In this document: one piece after another, positions 8,315 through 15,869 of the stretch
Layout: every line of letters begins with the position of its first letter
How positions within the stretch are numbered: the first letter of the stretch is position 1
NCBI GenBank assembly: GCA_964406375.1
Contig: CAYORM010000032.1
Location: 1-33,903 of the forward strand
Direction of reading: 5' to 3'
From: CAYORM01 sp964406375
GTDB taxonomy: Bacteria > Pseudomonadota > Alphaproteobacteria > DSM-16000 > Inquilinaceae
DNA: 33,903 nucleotides
Notes under the pieces: model-generated
Database searches by the model: none
What the model saw: only the letters and a program-made list of their open reading frames with translations
Told to the model about the DNA's origin: nothing
Translations under genes and position numbers: made by a program

Positions 8315-8331
8315 ATCGGGACCGTCCCGAT
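8315..8331 (+). repeat. Inverted repeat downstream of rpmB
   Basis: ATCGGGAC and GTCCCGAT flank a single C in a perfect 17-bp inverted repeat, 14 bp past the rpmB stop. As RNA it would fold as a 6-7 bp stem with a small loop. No T-run follows, so it is not a terminator. Confidence 0.4.
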
Positions 8332-8359
8332 GAACGTCGGCAACGGCCACCGAAATAGC

Positions 8360-8388
8360 GACGCCGCCCGGTAACCGCGCGCGGCGTC
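8360..8388 (+). repeat. Inverted repeat in the rpmB-yhhQ interval
   Basis: GACGCCGC (8360-8367) pairs perfectly with GCGGCGTC (8381-8388). The 13-nt loop holds an inner CGG/CCG pairing around TAA. It is the second of three consecutive hairpins after rpmB. Confidence 0.4.
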
Positions 8389-8402
8389 CGCCCGTCTTCT
8401 CG

Positions 8403-8436
8403 AACGGCCCGCGCTCGTCGCGGGCCGTTTCCGTTT
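8403..8436 (+). terminator. Rho-independent terminator after rpmB
   Basis: A perfect 11-bp stem, AACGGCCCGCG (8403-8413) with CGCGGGCCGTT (8419-8429), closes a CTCGT loop and is followed by TTTCCGTTT-type sequence. It lies about 100 bp after the rpmB stop and 50 bp before yhhQ, so it separates the two transcripts. Confidence 0.8.
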
Positions 8437-8484
8437 GCCGCGGCGGACCTTTCCCGCCACCCGCCAGGATCCGAGAGACCACAG

Positions 8485-9303
8485 ATGGCCGAGCTTTCTC
8501 CAGAACCGCTGGTCCTGTGGCTGCAGATGCTGTCGCCGGATCTGCTGACCGTCGTTCACGCCGTCCTGTGCTTCGGCGCGATCCTTCTGGCGCTGCGCCT
8601 GTTCGGTGCCGCCGGGCTGCAGGCCTATGTCGTGGTCGCGGTGATCGGCGCCAATGTCCAGGTGCTCAAGCCCGTGCAGTTCGCGGCCTATGCCGATCCG
8701 GTCGCGCTTGGCACCGTCCTCTTCGCCTCGACCTATCTGGCGACTGACATTCTGACGGAATGGTACGGACGCGCGGCGGCGCGGCGGGCCGTCTGGCTGG
8801 GCTTCGCCGGGTTTCTGTTCTGGACGGTGATGATGGTGCTGACGCTCGGCCACCGCCCGCTCACCGCGGAGGAAGCGGGCGAGGGGCTGGCCTGGGCGCT
8901 GGGTGTGCATGACGCGATGGCGCTGCTGTTCACGCCGGCGCCGGCCTTCTTCGTCGCCGGGATGATCGCCTATCTGACCAGCCAGTTCACCGACATCTGG
9001 ATCTATCAGGCGATCCGGCGGCTGACGCGCGAGCGGCATCTCTGGCTGCGCAACAACCTCTCCACCTGGCTGTCGGCGCTGGTCGACAACACCGTCTTCT
9101 CGCTCTTCGCCTGGGTGATCCTGGCGCCCGAGCCGATGGCGTTCGAGCCGCTGGTCTTCACCTATATCCTCGGAACCTATCTGTTGCGCGTCGGCCTCGC
9201 CCTTCTCGATACGCCCTTCATGTATCTCGCGCGGCTGATCGTGCCGGCGGCACCGCGTGATCGCGGCCCGGACGACGCATCGCATGTGGTGAGGGCGGCA
9301 TGA
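8485..9303 (+). CDS. yhhQ: YhhQ/DUF165 family queuosine-precursor transporter
   Basis: A 272-residue inner-membrane protein of the VUT/YhhQ family with about six hydrophobic segments. Family marks are FASTYLATDILTEWYG near residue 80, the AYLTSQFTDIWIYQ block, and LRNNLSTWLSALVDNTVFS. Characterised members import 7-deazaguanine precursors (preQ0 and preQ1 in Escherichia coli, queuine in Chlamydia). The ATG at 8485 follows GAGAGA by a few bases. The stop overlaps the tgt start as ATGA, which ties import directly to base exchange in tRNA. The flanking Tgt variant suggests the cargo here may be queuine itself. Confidence 0.92.
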   Translation: MAELSPEPLVLWLQMLSPDLLTVVHAVLCFGAILLALRLFGAAGLQAYVVVAVIGANVQVLKPVQFAAYADPVALGTVLFASTYLATDILTEWYGRAAARRAVWLGFAGFLFWTVMMVLTLGHRPLTAEEAGEGLAWALGVHDAMALLFTPAPAFFVAGMIAYLTSQFTDIWIYQAIRRLTRERHLWLRNNLSTWLSALVDNTVFSLFAWVILAPEPMAFEPLVFTYILGTYLLRVGLALLDTPFMYLARLIVPAAPRDRGPDDASHVVRAA

Positions 9304-10541
9304 GCGCGACACGGCCGGTGCCCGGCTTCGGCTTCGAGACCCTGGCGCGGGAGCCGGGCGGGGCGCGGCTTGGGCGCCTGACGACCCCGCATGGCACGAT
9401 CGAGACGCCCGGCTTCATCTTCTGCGGCACCAAGGCGGCGCTGAAGGGGATGACGGTCGATCAGGCCCGCGAATGCGGCGCGGCGATCATCCTCGCCAAC
9501 ACCTATCACCTGATGGTCCAGCCAGGGGCGGAACGGGTGGCAAAGCTCGGCGGGCTGCACCGGATGACCGGCTGGTCCGGCCCGATGCTGACCGACAGTG
9601 GCGGCTTCCAGATCTTCTCGATGGGCCATGGCGGCGTTGCCGACGAGATCAAGGGGCGCCGCGGCCCGGCCGGGCGCAATGCGGGCCCGTCGGGCGAGGG
9701 CGGGCGCTCGACCTCGCTGACTCGGATCACCGAGGCCGGCGCCGAATTCCGCTCCTATCTCGACGGGTCGAAGCTGATCCTCACCCCGGAGCGTTCGGTC
9801 GACATCCAGCGCAAGCTGGGGGCCGACCTGATCGTGCAGCTCGACGAATGCACGCCCTTCCATGTCGAACGCGGCTACACCGCGCGCTCCATGGCGCTCA
9901 GCCATCGCTGGGGCGACCGCTCGCTCGCTGAATGGGAGCGTGGCGGGGGCGTCTCGGCGCAGGGCTCCCCGCAGGCGATGTACGGGATCGTGCAGGGCGG
10001 CGTCTATCCCGACCTGCGGCGCGAGAGCACCGAATGGACGGCCAGCCGGCCGTTCTTCGGCACCGCGATCGGCGGTTCGCTCGGCGCGCACAAGGAGCAG
10101 ATGTATGAGGTGGTGGCGATGTGCACGCCCCATCTCCATCCGGACCGGCCGGTGCATCTGCTCGGCATCGGCGGGTTCGGCGACATCTTCACTGCCATCC
10201 GCCTCGGCTGCGACACCTTCGACTGCGTCCACCCGACCCGCGTCGCGCGGCATGGTTGGGCGCTGGTGAAGGGGGCGCGGGGCGAGCGCGTCAATCTGCG
10301 CAACGCCCGCTTCCGTGAGGAGACGGGGCCGATCGATCCGGGCTGCGCCTGCCCGGTCTGCCGGCGCTACGCCGCCGGCTATCTGCACCATCTGGTCAAG
10401 GCCGGCGAGATGCTGGGCATGACGCTGCTCTCGATGCACAACGTCTTCACCATGACCCGGCTGATGGCCGAGATCAGGCAGGCGATCCGCGACGGGACGC
10501 TGGACGCCCTGTCGCGGGACTGGCTCGAGGGCGGCGGCTGA
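9300..10541 (+). CDS. tgt: tRNA-guanine(34) transglycosylase, divergent (queuine-salvage-like) type
   Basis: This 413-residue enzyme swaps G34 in GUN-anticodon tRNAs for a 7-deazaguanine base. Seen: catalytic-site aspartate D99 in LTDSGGFQ, D182 in LDECTPF, Q232 in YGIVQGG, nucleophile D308 in FDCVHPTR, and zinc ligands C349, C351, C354 and H380. Two regions differ from the preQ1-using enzymes of Zymomonas and E. coli. The pocket strand GGLAVGE is replaced by GGSLGA (258-263), losing the glutamate that recognises the preQ1 aminomethyl group, and LMGVGKP becomes LLGIGGF. There is also an insert of roughly 20 residues, Gly/Arg-rich, at about 116-138. From memory, the Chlamydia enzyme shares GGSLG, LLGIG and an insert at the same place. 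It overlaps yhhQ by four bases. Confidence 0.95.
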   Translation: MSATRPVPGFGFETLAREPGGARLGRLTTPHGTIETPGFIFCGTKAALKGMTVDQARECGAAIILANTYHLMVQPGAERVAKLGGLHRMTGWSGPMLTDSGGFQIFSMGHGGVADEIKGRRGPAGRNAGPSGEGGRSTSLTRITEAGAEFRSYLDGSKLILTPERSVDIQRKLGADLIVQLDECTPFHVERGYTARSMALSHRWGDRSLAEWERGGGVSAQGSPQAMYGIVQGGVYPDLRRESTEWTASRPFFGTAIGGSLGAHKEQMYEVVAMCTPHLHPDRPVHLLGIGGFGDIFTAIRLGCDTFDCVHPTRVARHGWALVKGARGERVNLRNARFREETGPIDPGCACPVCRRYAAGYLHHLVKAGEMLGMTLLSMHNVFTMTRLMAEIRQAIRDGTLDALSRDWLEGGG

Positions 10542-10550
10542 GCGGCCGCC

Positions 10551-11591
10551 TCAGGGGCAGGGGTTCGGTATCTCCGTCTGGATCGCCTCGATCTCCGCCA
10601 GCACCTCGGGCGACAGGCGCAGCGTCGCCGCGTCGATCGCCGTCTTCAGCTGGTCCATCGACGTCGCGCCGATGATGACCGAGGTGACGAAGGGCTGGGC
10701 GTGGCACCAGGCAATCGCCATCTGCGCCGGGTCGAGCCCATGCCGGCGGGCGAGGTCGACATAGCGCCGCGTCGCCGCGTCGCCGGCCGGCAGGTCATAG
10801 CGCGACTTGCGCGAATCGATGGCGCGGCGCGATCCGGGCGGGAGCTGCCCGTCGAGATACTTGCCGGTGAGCGTGCCGCCGGCCAGCGGGGAGTAGGCGA
10901 GCAGGCCGACATCCTCGCGCATCGCGCATTCCGCCAGCCCGACCTCGAAGGTGCGGTTCAGCAGGCTGTAGGGGTTCTGCACCGAGACCACCCGCGGCAG
11001 TCCCTTGGCATCGGCCAGGGCGACCGCACGCATCAGCCCCCAGGGCGTATCGTTCGACAGGCCGACCCAGCGGATCTTGCCGGCCCTTACGAGGTCGGCC
11101 ATCACCTCCAGCGTCTCCTCGATGTCGAGGAAGTCTTCCGCCGGATCGGGCTGCCAGCCGAGCTTGCCGAAGCTGTTGACCGTGCGGTTCGGCCAATGGA
11201 ACTGGTAGAGGTCGATCCGGTCGGTGCGCAGGCGCTTCAGGCTGCCATCGACCGCCGCCACGATATTCCTGCGATCGAGCCGCGGTGCGCCGTCGCGCAC
11301 CCAGGGAAAGCGCGGGCCGGGGCCGAGGACCTTGCTGGCGAGGATTACCTCTTCACGCCGGCCCGTACGCGCGAACCAGGAACCGATGATCTCCTCGGTA
11401 CGCCCGTACGTCTCGGCGGTCGGCGGTACGGCGTACATCTCAGCCGTATCCCAGAAGGTGACGCCGCGCTCGAGCGCATAGTCCATCTGGGCATGGCCCT
11501 CGGCCTCGGTATTCTGCCGGCCCCAGGTCATGGTGCCGAGACAGATCGAGGTGACGGCGGTGCCGGTGCGGCCGAGCGGACGCTTCTCCAT
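10551..11591 (-). CDS. Aldo/keto reductase, Tas/YajO-like
   Basis: A 346-residue NAD(P)H-dependent TIM-barrel reductase. The catalytic tetrad is visible: Asp and Tyr around FWDTAEMY, Lys in LASKVLGP, and His in LYQFHWPN. The NADP-binding end segment SVIIGATSMDQL is present. The extra insert YAVPPTAETYGRTEEIIG and the Tas-like residues after the His place it near E. coli Tas. The substrate is unknown. The start at 11591 has GGGAAAGAGAG upstream; the frame runs on to 11717 but that extension is unrelated to the family. It converges with tgt, with nine bases between the stops. Confidence 0.93.
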   Translation of the reverse strand: MEKRPLGRTGTAVTSICLGTMTWGRQNTEAEGHAQMDYALERGVTFWDTAEMYAVPPTAETYGRTEEIIGSWFARTGRREEVILASKVLGPGPRFPWVRDGAPRLDRRNIVAAVDGSLKRLRTDRIDLYQFHWPNRTVNSFGKLGWQPDPAEDFLDIEETLEVMADLVRAGKIRWVGLSNDTPWGLMRAVALADAKGLPRVVSVQNPYSLLNRTFEVGLAECAMREDVGLLAYSPLAGGTLTGKYLDGQLPPGSRRAIDSRKSRYDLPAGDAATRRYVDLARRHGLDPAQMAIAWCHAQPFVTSVIIGATSMDQLKTAIDAATLRLSPEVLAEIEAIQTEIPNPCP

Positions 11592-11619
11592 GGCTCTCTT
11601 TCCCGATGGCGAATCGCAA

Positions 11620-11639
11620 CGCCGGCGGGCCCGCCGGCG
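11620..11639. repeat. 20-bp perfect GC palindrome upstream of the aldo/keto reductase
   Basis: CGCCGGCGGG (11620-11629) is followed directly by its reverse complement CCCGCCGGCG (11630-11639). It sits 28 bp upstream of the reductase start on the minus strand, in the 132-bp gap before tesA ends. It could be an operator or a leader hairpin. There is no loop and no T-run. Confidence 0.45.
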
Positions 11640-11723
11640 GGAGGTCGGGCCGTCTAACATGCGCGCGAGACGGGCGTCGAGAGCCGGGGTGCACGGAAAC
11701 GGATGCCCGGCGGGCACGCGGCC

Positions 11724-12419
11724 TCAATTCCCGGGCGAGATCCCCGAGAGCAGCGCCTCGACCGCCGGCAGCATCGCCTCGACGATCACCTCGACACCCG
11801 CCGCATTGGGGTGGATGCCATCCGCCTGGTTGAGGGCCGGGTCGGTCGCCACCCCCTCCAGGAAGAACGGGTAGAGCGGCACACCCCACTCCTCGGCGAG
11901 GGCGGGATAGACCGCGTCGAAGCGCGCACCGTAATCCGGGCCGAGATTGGGCGGCGCCAGCATGCCGACCAGCAGTACCGGCAGGTCACGCGCGGCGAGC
12001 GTCGCCAGCATCGACGCAAGATTGTCGCGCGTGACGGCGGGGTCGAGTCCCCGCAGCCCGTCATTGGCGCCGAGCGCCAGGATCACTGCGTCGGGATCGT
12101 CGCCGAGCGCCCATTCCAGCCGGTCGCGCCCGCCGGCGGTCGTATCGCCCGAAACGCCGCCATTGATCACCTCGACCGCATGGCCGCGCGCGGCCAGCGC
12201 GGCTTCGAGACGGGCAACAAAGCCGTCGGCCTCCGGCAGCCCGTAGCCGGCGGTGAGGCTGTCGCCGAAGGCCAGCAGCCGCACCGGCTCGGCCGCCACG
12301 GCGCCGCCATCGAGGATCGCAAGACCGATCGCCGCGCCGAGCGAGACGGCCAGCGCGGCGTTGAAAGCCCCGATGCGCGGGCCATCTGAGCCGAGGGCGC
12401 GTCGTCCGTAGCCAGCCAT
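11724..12419 (-). CDS. tesA: Secreted GDSL esterase / lysophospholipase, TesA type
   Basis: A 231-residue SGNH hydrolase with a likely export signal: a hydrophobic stretch at about residues 18-38 ending GGAVAA before EPVRLL. SGNH blocks are complete: Ser in LLAFGDSLTAGYGL, Gly in GGVSGDTTAG, Asn in ALGANDGLRG, and the Asp/His pair in DGIHPNAAG. TesA enzymes hydrolyse thioesters, arylesters and lysophospholipids in the periplasm. Divergent pairing with ybbA-ybbP is conserved across proteobacteria and supports the assignment. Possible starts are 12419 and 12428. The ATG at 12419 shares the bases CATG with a possible ATG on the opposite strand. Confidence 0.93.
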   Translation of the reverse strand: MAGYGRRALGSDGPRIGAFNAALAVSLGAAIGLAILDGGAVAAEPVRLLAFGDSLTAGYGLPEADGFVARLEAALAARGHAVEVINGGVSGDTTAGGRDRLEWALGDDPDAVILALGANDGLRGLDPAVTRDNLASMLATLAARDLPVLLVGMLAPPNLGPDYGARFDAVYPALAEEWGVPLYPFFLEGVATDPALNQADGIHPNAAGVEVIVEAMLPAVEALLSGISPGN

Positions 12420-12432
12420 GGAGCCCATCTCG

Positions 12433-13191
12433 ATGCCATTCTCCGCCGCCGCGCCGGCAGGTCCGGCGATCGTGCCCGACCCGGCCACCATGCTCGACCC
12501 CGCCATCCTTCTCGACGATGTGCATCTGACACTGGGGAGCAGCGCGGGCCCGGTCAACATCCTGCGCGGCATCGATCTGAGGGTCGCGTCCGGCGAGGTG
12601 GTGGCGGTGGTCGGCCCTTCGGGGTCCGGCAAATCCTCGATGATGATGCTGATCGGCGGACTCGAACGGGCGACGCGTGGCAGCGTGACGGTGGCCGGAG
12701 CCGCGCTCGACCGGATGGACGAGGATGCGTTGGCACTGTTCCGCCGCGATCGGGTCGGCATCGTGTTCCAGAACTTCCATCTGATCCCGACGATGACGGC
12801 GCTGGAGAACGTGGCGATCCCGCTGGAATTCGCCGGCGTGGCCGATGCCTTCGACCGCGCGGCGGCCCGGCTCGAGGCGGTCGGGCTCGGCGCCCGGCTC
12901 GGCCATTATCCCGGCCAGCTCTCCGGCGGCGAGCAGCAGCGCACGGCGCTCGCCCGCGCCTTCGCGGCCGATCCGGCGATCGTCCTCGCCGACGAGCCGA
13001 CCGGCAATCTCGACGGCGAGACGGGAGCCCAGATCACCGAGCTGATGTTCGGCATGGCGCGTGCCCGCGGCGCCACCTTCCTGCTCGTCACGCATGACGA
13101 CGCGCTGGCGGCGCGCTGCGACCGGACGATCCGGCTGGTCGATGGCCACATCGTCGGCGATCGCCGCCAACCGGCGCGGGCCCAGGGGTGA
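12433..13191 (+). CDS. ybbA: ABC transporter ATP-binding protein YbbA
   Basis: A 252-residue ATPase of the LolD/MacB type. Walker A is GPSGSGKSS, the Q-loop lies in VFQNFHLIPTMTALENV, the signature is LSGGEQQR, and Walker B is IVLADEPTGNLDGE, followed by the H-loop VTHDDALAARCD. The region closely follows E. coli YbbA throughout. The start is uncertain. The ATG at 12433 has GGAG nine bases upstream and is used here; 12418 is also possible, and 12490 lies nearest to where homology begins. The stop overlaps the ybbP start. With YbbP it forms a complex whose cargo is still unsettled. Confidence 0.94.
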   Translation: MPFSAAAPAGPAIVPDPATMLDPAILLDDVHLTLGSSAGPVNILRGIDLRVASGEVVAVVGPSGSGKSSMMMLIGGLERATRGSVTVAGAALDRMDEDALALFRRDRVGIVFQNFHLIPTMTALENVAIPLEFAGVADAFDRAAARLEAVGLGARLGHYPGQLSGGEQQRTALARAFAADPAIVLADEPTGNLDGETGAQITELMFGMARARGATFLLVTHDDALAARCDRTIRLVDGHIVGDRRQPARAQG

Positions 13192-15752
13192 CGCCCCGGA
13201 TGAGCGCGCGCCGCAGCAGTGCGGGCGGCTGGCGCCTTGCCGCGCGTCTCGCCCGCCGCGAGATCCGCAGCGGCCTTGCCGGTTTCCGCATCTTCCTCGC
13301 TTGCCTTGTCCTCGGCGTCGCGGCGATCGCGACCGTTCAGTCCCTCTCGGGCGCGGTGCTCCGCGGCCTGGAAGAGGACGGGCAGTCGATCCTGGGCGGC
13401 GACATCGTCTTCCGCACCGTCTTCCAGCCGGCCCCTGAGGAGGCCCGCCGGACCGCCGTGGCGCTGGCCGCGGCAATGTCCGAGACGGCGGAGATGCGCG
13501 CCATGGCACGCACCGCGGATGGCGACACGACGCTCGTCGAGCTCAAGGCCGTCGACGATGCCTACCCGCTCTACGGCGAGGTCGTGCTGGCAGGCGGCGG
13601 CACGCTGGCCGAGGCACTCGCCTTGCGTGACGGCATCTGGGGGGCGGTGGTCGAGGAGACACTGGCGACCCGTCTCGGCCTTGCCCCGGGCGACCGGTTC
13701 GGCCTCGGGGCGGCGGAGGTCGAGTTGCGCGACCTGATCGTGGGGGAGCCCGACCGCGCGGCCGGCGGCTTCGCGCTCGGCCCGCGGGTGATGCTGGCGC
13801 GTGCGGCGCTGCCCGACACCGGCCTTGCGGTCACCGGATCGCTGATCGATTGGGATCTGCGGCTGCGCCTGCCGCCTGGTGTCGGGCCGGCAGAGGCGCT
13901 CGCCGCGATGGAGGCGGCGGTACCCGACGCGCATTGGCGGGTGCGCGATCGCAGCAATGCCGCGCCGTCGCTGCGCCGGACGATCGACCGTCTGACGATG
14001 TTTCTGACGCTGACCGGCCTGACGGCGCTGCTGGTCGGCGGGGTCGGGGTCGGCAATGCCACGCGTGCCCATCTCGAAGCCCGCATCCCGACGATCGCGA
14101 CGCTGAAGACGCTCGGCGCGCCGAGCGGCCTCGTCTTCCGCATCTACCTCGTGCAGATGATGGCGATCGCCGCGCTCGGCACGGCGATCGGCCTTGTGAT
14201 CGGTGCCGCGGTGCCGGTGCTCCTCGCCGATCTCCTCGCCGAGGTGCTGCCGATCCCCGTTGACCCCGGCATCTTCCCCGCGCGGCTCGCGATCGCCGCC
14301 GTCTTCGGCCTTCTGACAGCGCTCGCCTTCACGCTCTGGCCGCTGTTCCGGGCGCGTGCCGTGCCGGCCGCGGCCTTATTTCGCGACCGGGTGGTCCCCG
14401 CCACGATCCGCGGCGGCTGGCGCGCTTGGCTGCCAGTCACGGTTGCGCTCGCCGCGCTCGCGCTGCTCGCGATCCTCACCAGCAGCGATCGCGGCCTCGC
14501 CGCTGGCTTCGTCGCCGGCGCGGCTGCGGCCGTCGTGCTGTTCCGGGCCGCGGCGCTCGCGCTGGTCGCCGCCGCCCGGGCGGCGGGGCGGTTGCCGGCG
14601 CTGCGCCGGCCGACGTTGCGCCTCGCCATCGCGTCCCTCTACAGGCCCGGCGCGCCGACGGCCCAGATCGTGCTGTCGCTCGGGCTGGGTCTCACGGTGC
14701 TGGTCGCGATCGGCCAGATCGAGGGCACGCTGCGCCACGAGATCGAGCGGACCTTGCCGCAGGAGGCACCATCCTTCTTCTTCGTCGACATCCAGAACAG
14801 CCAGAAGCCGGCCTTCGACGCGCTGATCGCGGCGACGCCGGGAGGCGAAATCGTCGATGCCGTGCCGAGCCTGCGGGGCCGCATCGTCGCGGTCGACGGC
14901 GTCCCGGCCGACCAGGCGGTGGTCGATCCCGACTATGCCTGGATCAACAATGGCGACCGCGGCGTCACCTATGCCGCCGAGCCGGCGCCGGGAACGACGA
15001 TCCTCGCCGGCGCCTGGTGGCCGCCCGATCACGACGGCCCGCCGCTCGTCTCGATCGCCGAGGAGGTGGCCCTCGCCTATGGGATCGGGCCGGGCGCGGT
15101 GCTGACGGTGGCGGTGCTGGGCCGTGATCTCGATTTCGAGGTCGCGAATGTGCGGGCGGTCGACTGGGGCAGCCTGAACGTCAACTTCACCCTGGTGACG
15201 ACGCCCCAGCCGCTCGCCTCGGCGCCCCACACCTGGCTCGCCACGGCGCGGGTGCCGGAGGCGGGCGAACTCGCCCTGCAACGGGCGGTCGGCGAAGCGC
15301 TGCCCAATGTAACCACCGTCCGGCTGAAAGAGGCGCTCGAGACGCTGAACCGGATCGTCGGGCAGGTCGCGACCGCGATCCGCGCCACCGCCGGCGTCAC
15401 GCTTCTGGCCGGCGGGCTGGTGCTGGCAGGGGTCGTCGCGGCGGGGCATCGCCGCCGCGTCTATGAGGCGGTGGTTCTGAAGGTACTCGGGGCGACACGG
15501 CGGCGGGTGCTCGCCGCCTTCCTCACCGAATACGGGCTGCTCGGCCTCACCACCGCCGTGGTGGCCGCGGCGATCGGCACGGCGGCGGCCTGGGCGGTTC
15601 TCAGCTTCGTCATGCGGATCGGCTTCATCTTCGATGCCGCGGCGCTGGCGATGACCATGCTGCTCTGCCTTGCGGCGACCATCGGCTTCGGCTTCGTCGG
15701 CACCTGGCTCGCCCTCGGTCAGAAAGCGGCACCGCTGCTGCGCAACGAATAG
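13188..15752 (+). CDS. ybbP: FtsX-type ABC permease YbbP
   Basis: An 854-residue membrane protein with the layout of a large MacB/FtsX-type permease. It has an N-terminal helix near residue 30, a periplasmic domain, three helices around 280-420, two central hydrophobic stretches, a second periplasmic domain (about 515-720), and three final helices. Both FtsX domains carry the characteristic cytoplasmic loop: ATLKTLGAPSGLVFRIYLVQ in the first and VVLKVLGATRRRVLAAFLTE in the second. The start is GTG at 13188, overlapping the ybbA stop, so the pair is translationally coupled. Homologues act with YbbA beside TesA, and a role in handling envelope lipids or hydrophobic molecules is inferred. Confidence 0.94.
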   Translation: MTPRMSARRSSAGGWRLAARLARREIRSGLAGFRIFLACLVLGVAAIATVQSLSGAVLRGLEEDGQSILGGDIVFRTVFQPAPEEARRTAVALAAAMSETAEMRAMARTADGDTTLVELKAVDDAYPLYGEVVLAGGGTLAEALALRDGIWGAVVEETLATRLGLAPGDRFGLGAAEVELRDLIVGEPDRAAGGFALGPRVMLARAALPDTGLAVTGSLIDWDLRLRLPPGVGPAEALAAMEAAVPDAHWRVRDRSNAAPSLRRTIDRLTMFLTLTGLTALLVGGVGVGNATRAHLEARIPTIATLKTLGAPSGLVFRIYLVQMMAIAALGTAIGLVIGAAVPVLLADLLAEVLPIPVDPGIFPARLAIAAVFGLLTALAFTLWPLFRARAVPAAALFRDRVVPATIRGGWRAWLPVTVALAALALLAILTSSDRGLAAGFVAGAAAAVVLFRAAALALVAAARAAGRLPALRRPTLRLAIASLYRPGAPTAQIVLSLGLGLTVLVAIGQIEGTLRHEIERTLPQEAPSFFFVDIQNSQKPAFDALIAATPGGEIVDAVPSLRGRIVAVDGVPADQAVVDPDYAWINNGDRGVTYAAEPAPGTTILAGAWWPPDHDGPPLVSIAEEVALAYGIGPGAVLTVAVLGRDLDFEVANVRAVDWGSLNVNFTLVTTPQPLASAPHTWLATARVPEAGELALQRAVGEALPNVTTVRLKEALETLNRIVGQVATAIRATAGVTLLAGGLVLAGVVAAGHRRRVYEAVVLKVLGATRRRVLAAFLTEYGLLGLTTAVVAAAIGTAAAWAVLSFVMRIGFIFDAAALAMTMLLCLAATIGFGFVGTWLALGQKAAPLLRNE

Positions 15753-15804
15753 TGGTGATTCCTGCCGTCAAACGGCCACACCGGCGGCCGAAAAGGCCGA
15801 ATCA

Positions 15805-15835
15805 TTGTCGTGACGGCGACAGGTCACGATATAAT
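15805..15835 (+). promoter_or_regulatory. Candidate promoter of the Bax inhibitor-1 family gene
   Basis: A perfect TATAAT lies at 15830-15835, with TTGTCG at 15805-15810 and a long 19-bp spacer. TGTCG (15806-15810) and CGACA (15817-15821) form an inverted repeat over the -35 and spacer. The -10 is convincing; the -35 assignment is tentative. Confidence 0.5.
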
Positions 15836-15869
15836 GTCCCGAGGACAACGGCATCGGGAAGGGAGATTG

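Noticed and set aside
8430..8484. A possible preQ1 riboswitch before yhhQ.
   Set aside because: No match to the conserved A-rich tail or pseudoknot sequences of the known preQ1 classes was found by eye; most of the interval is taken by terminator hairpins.
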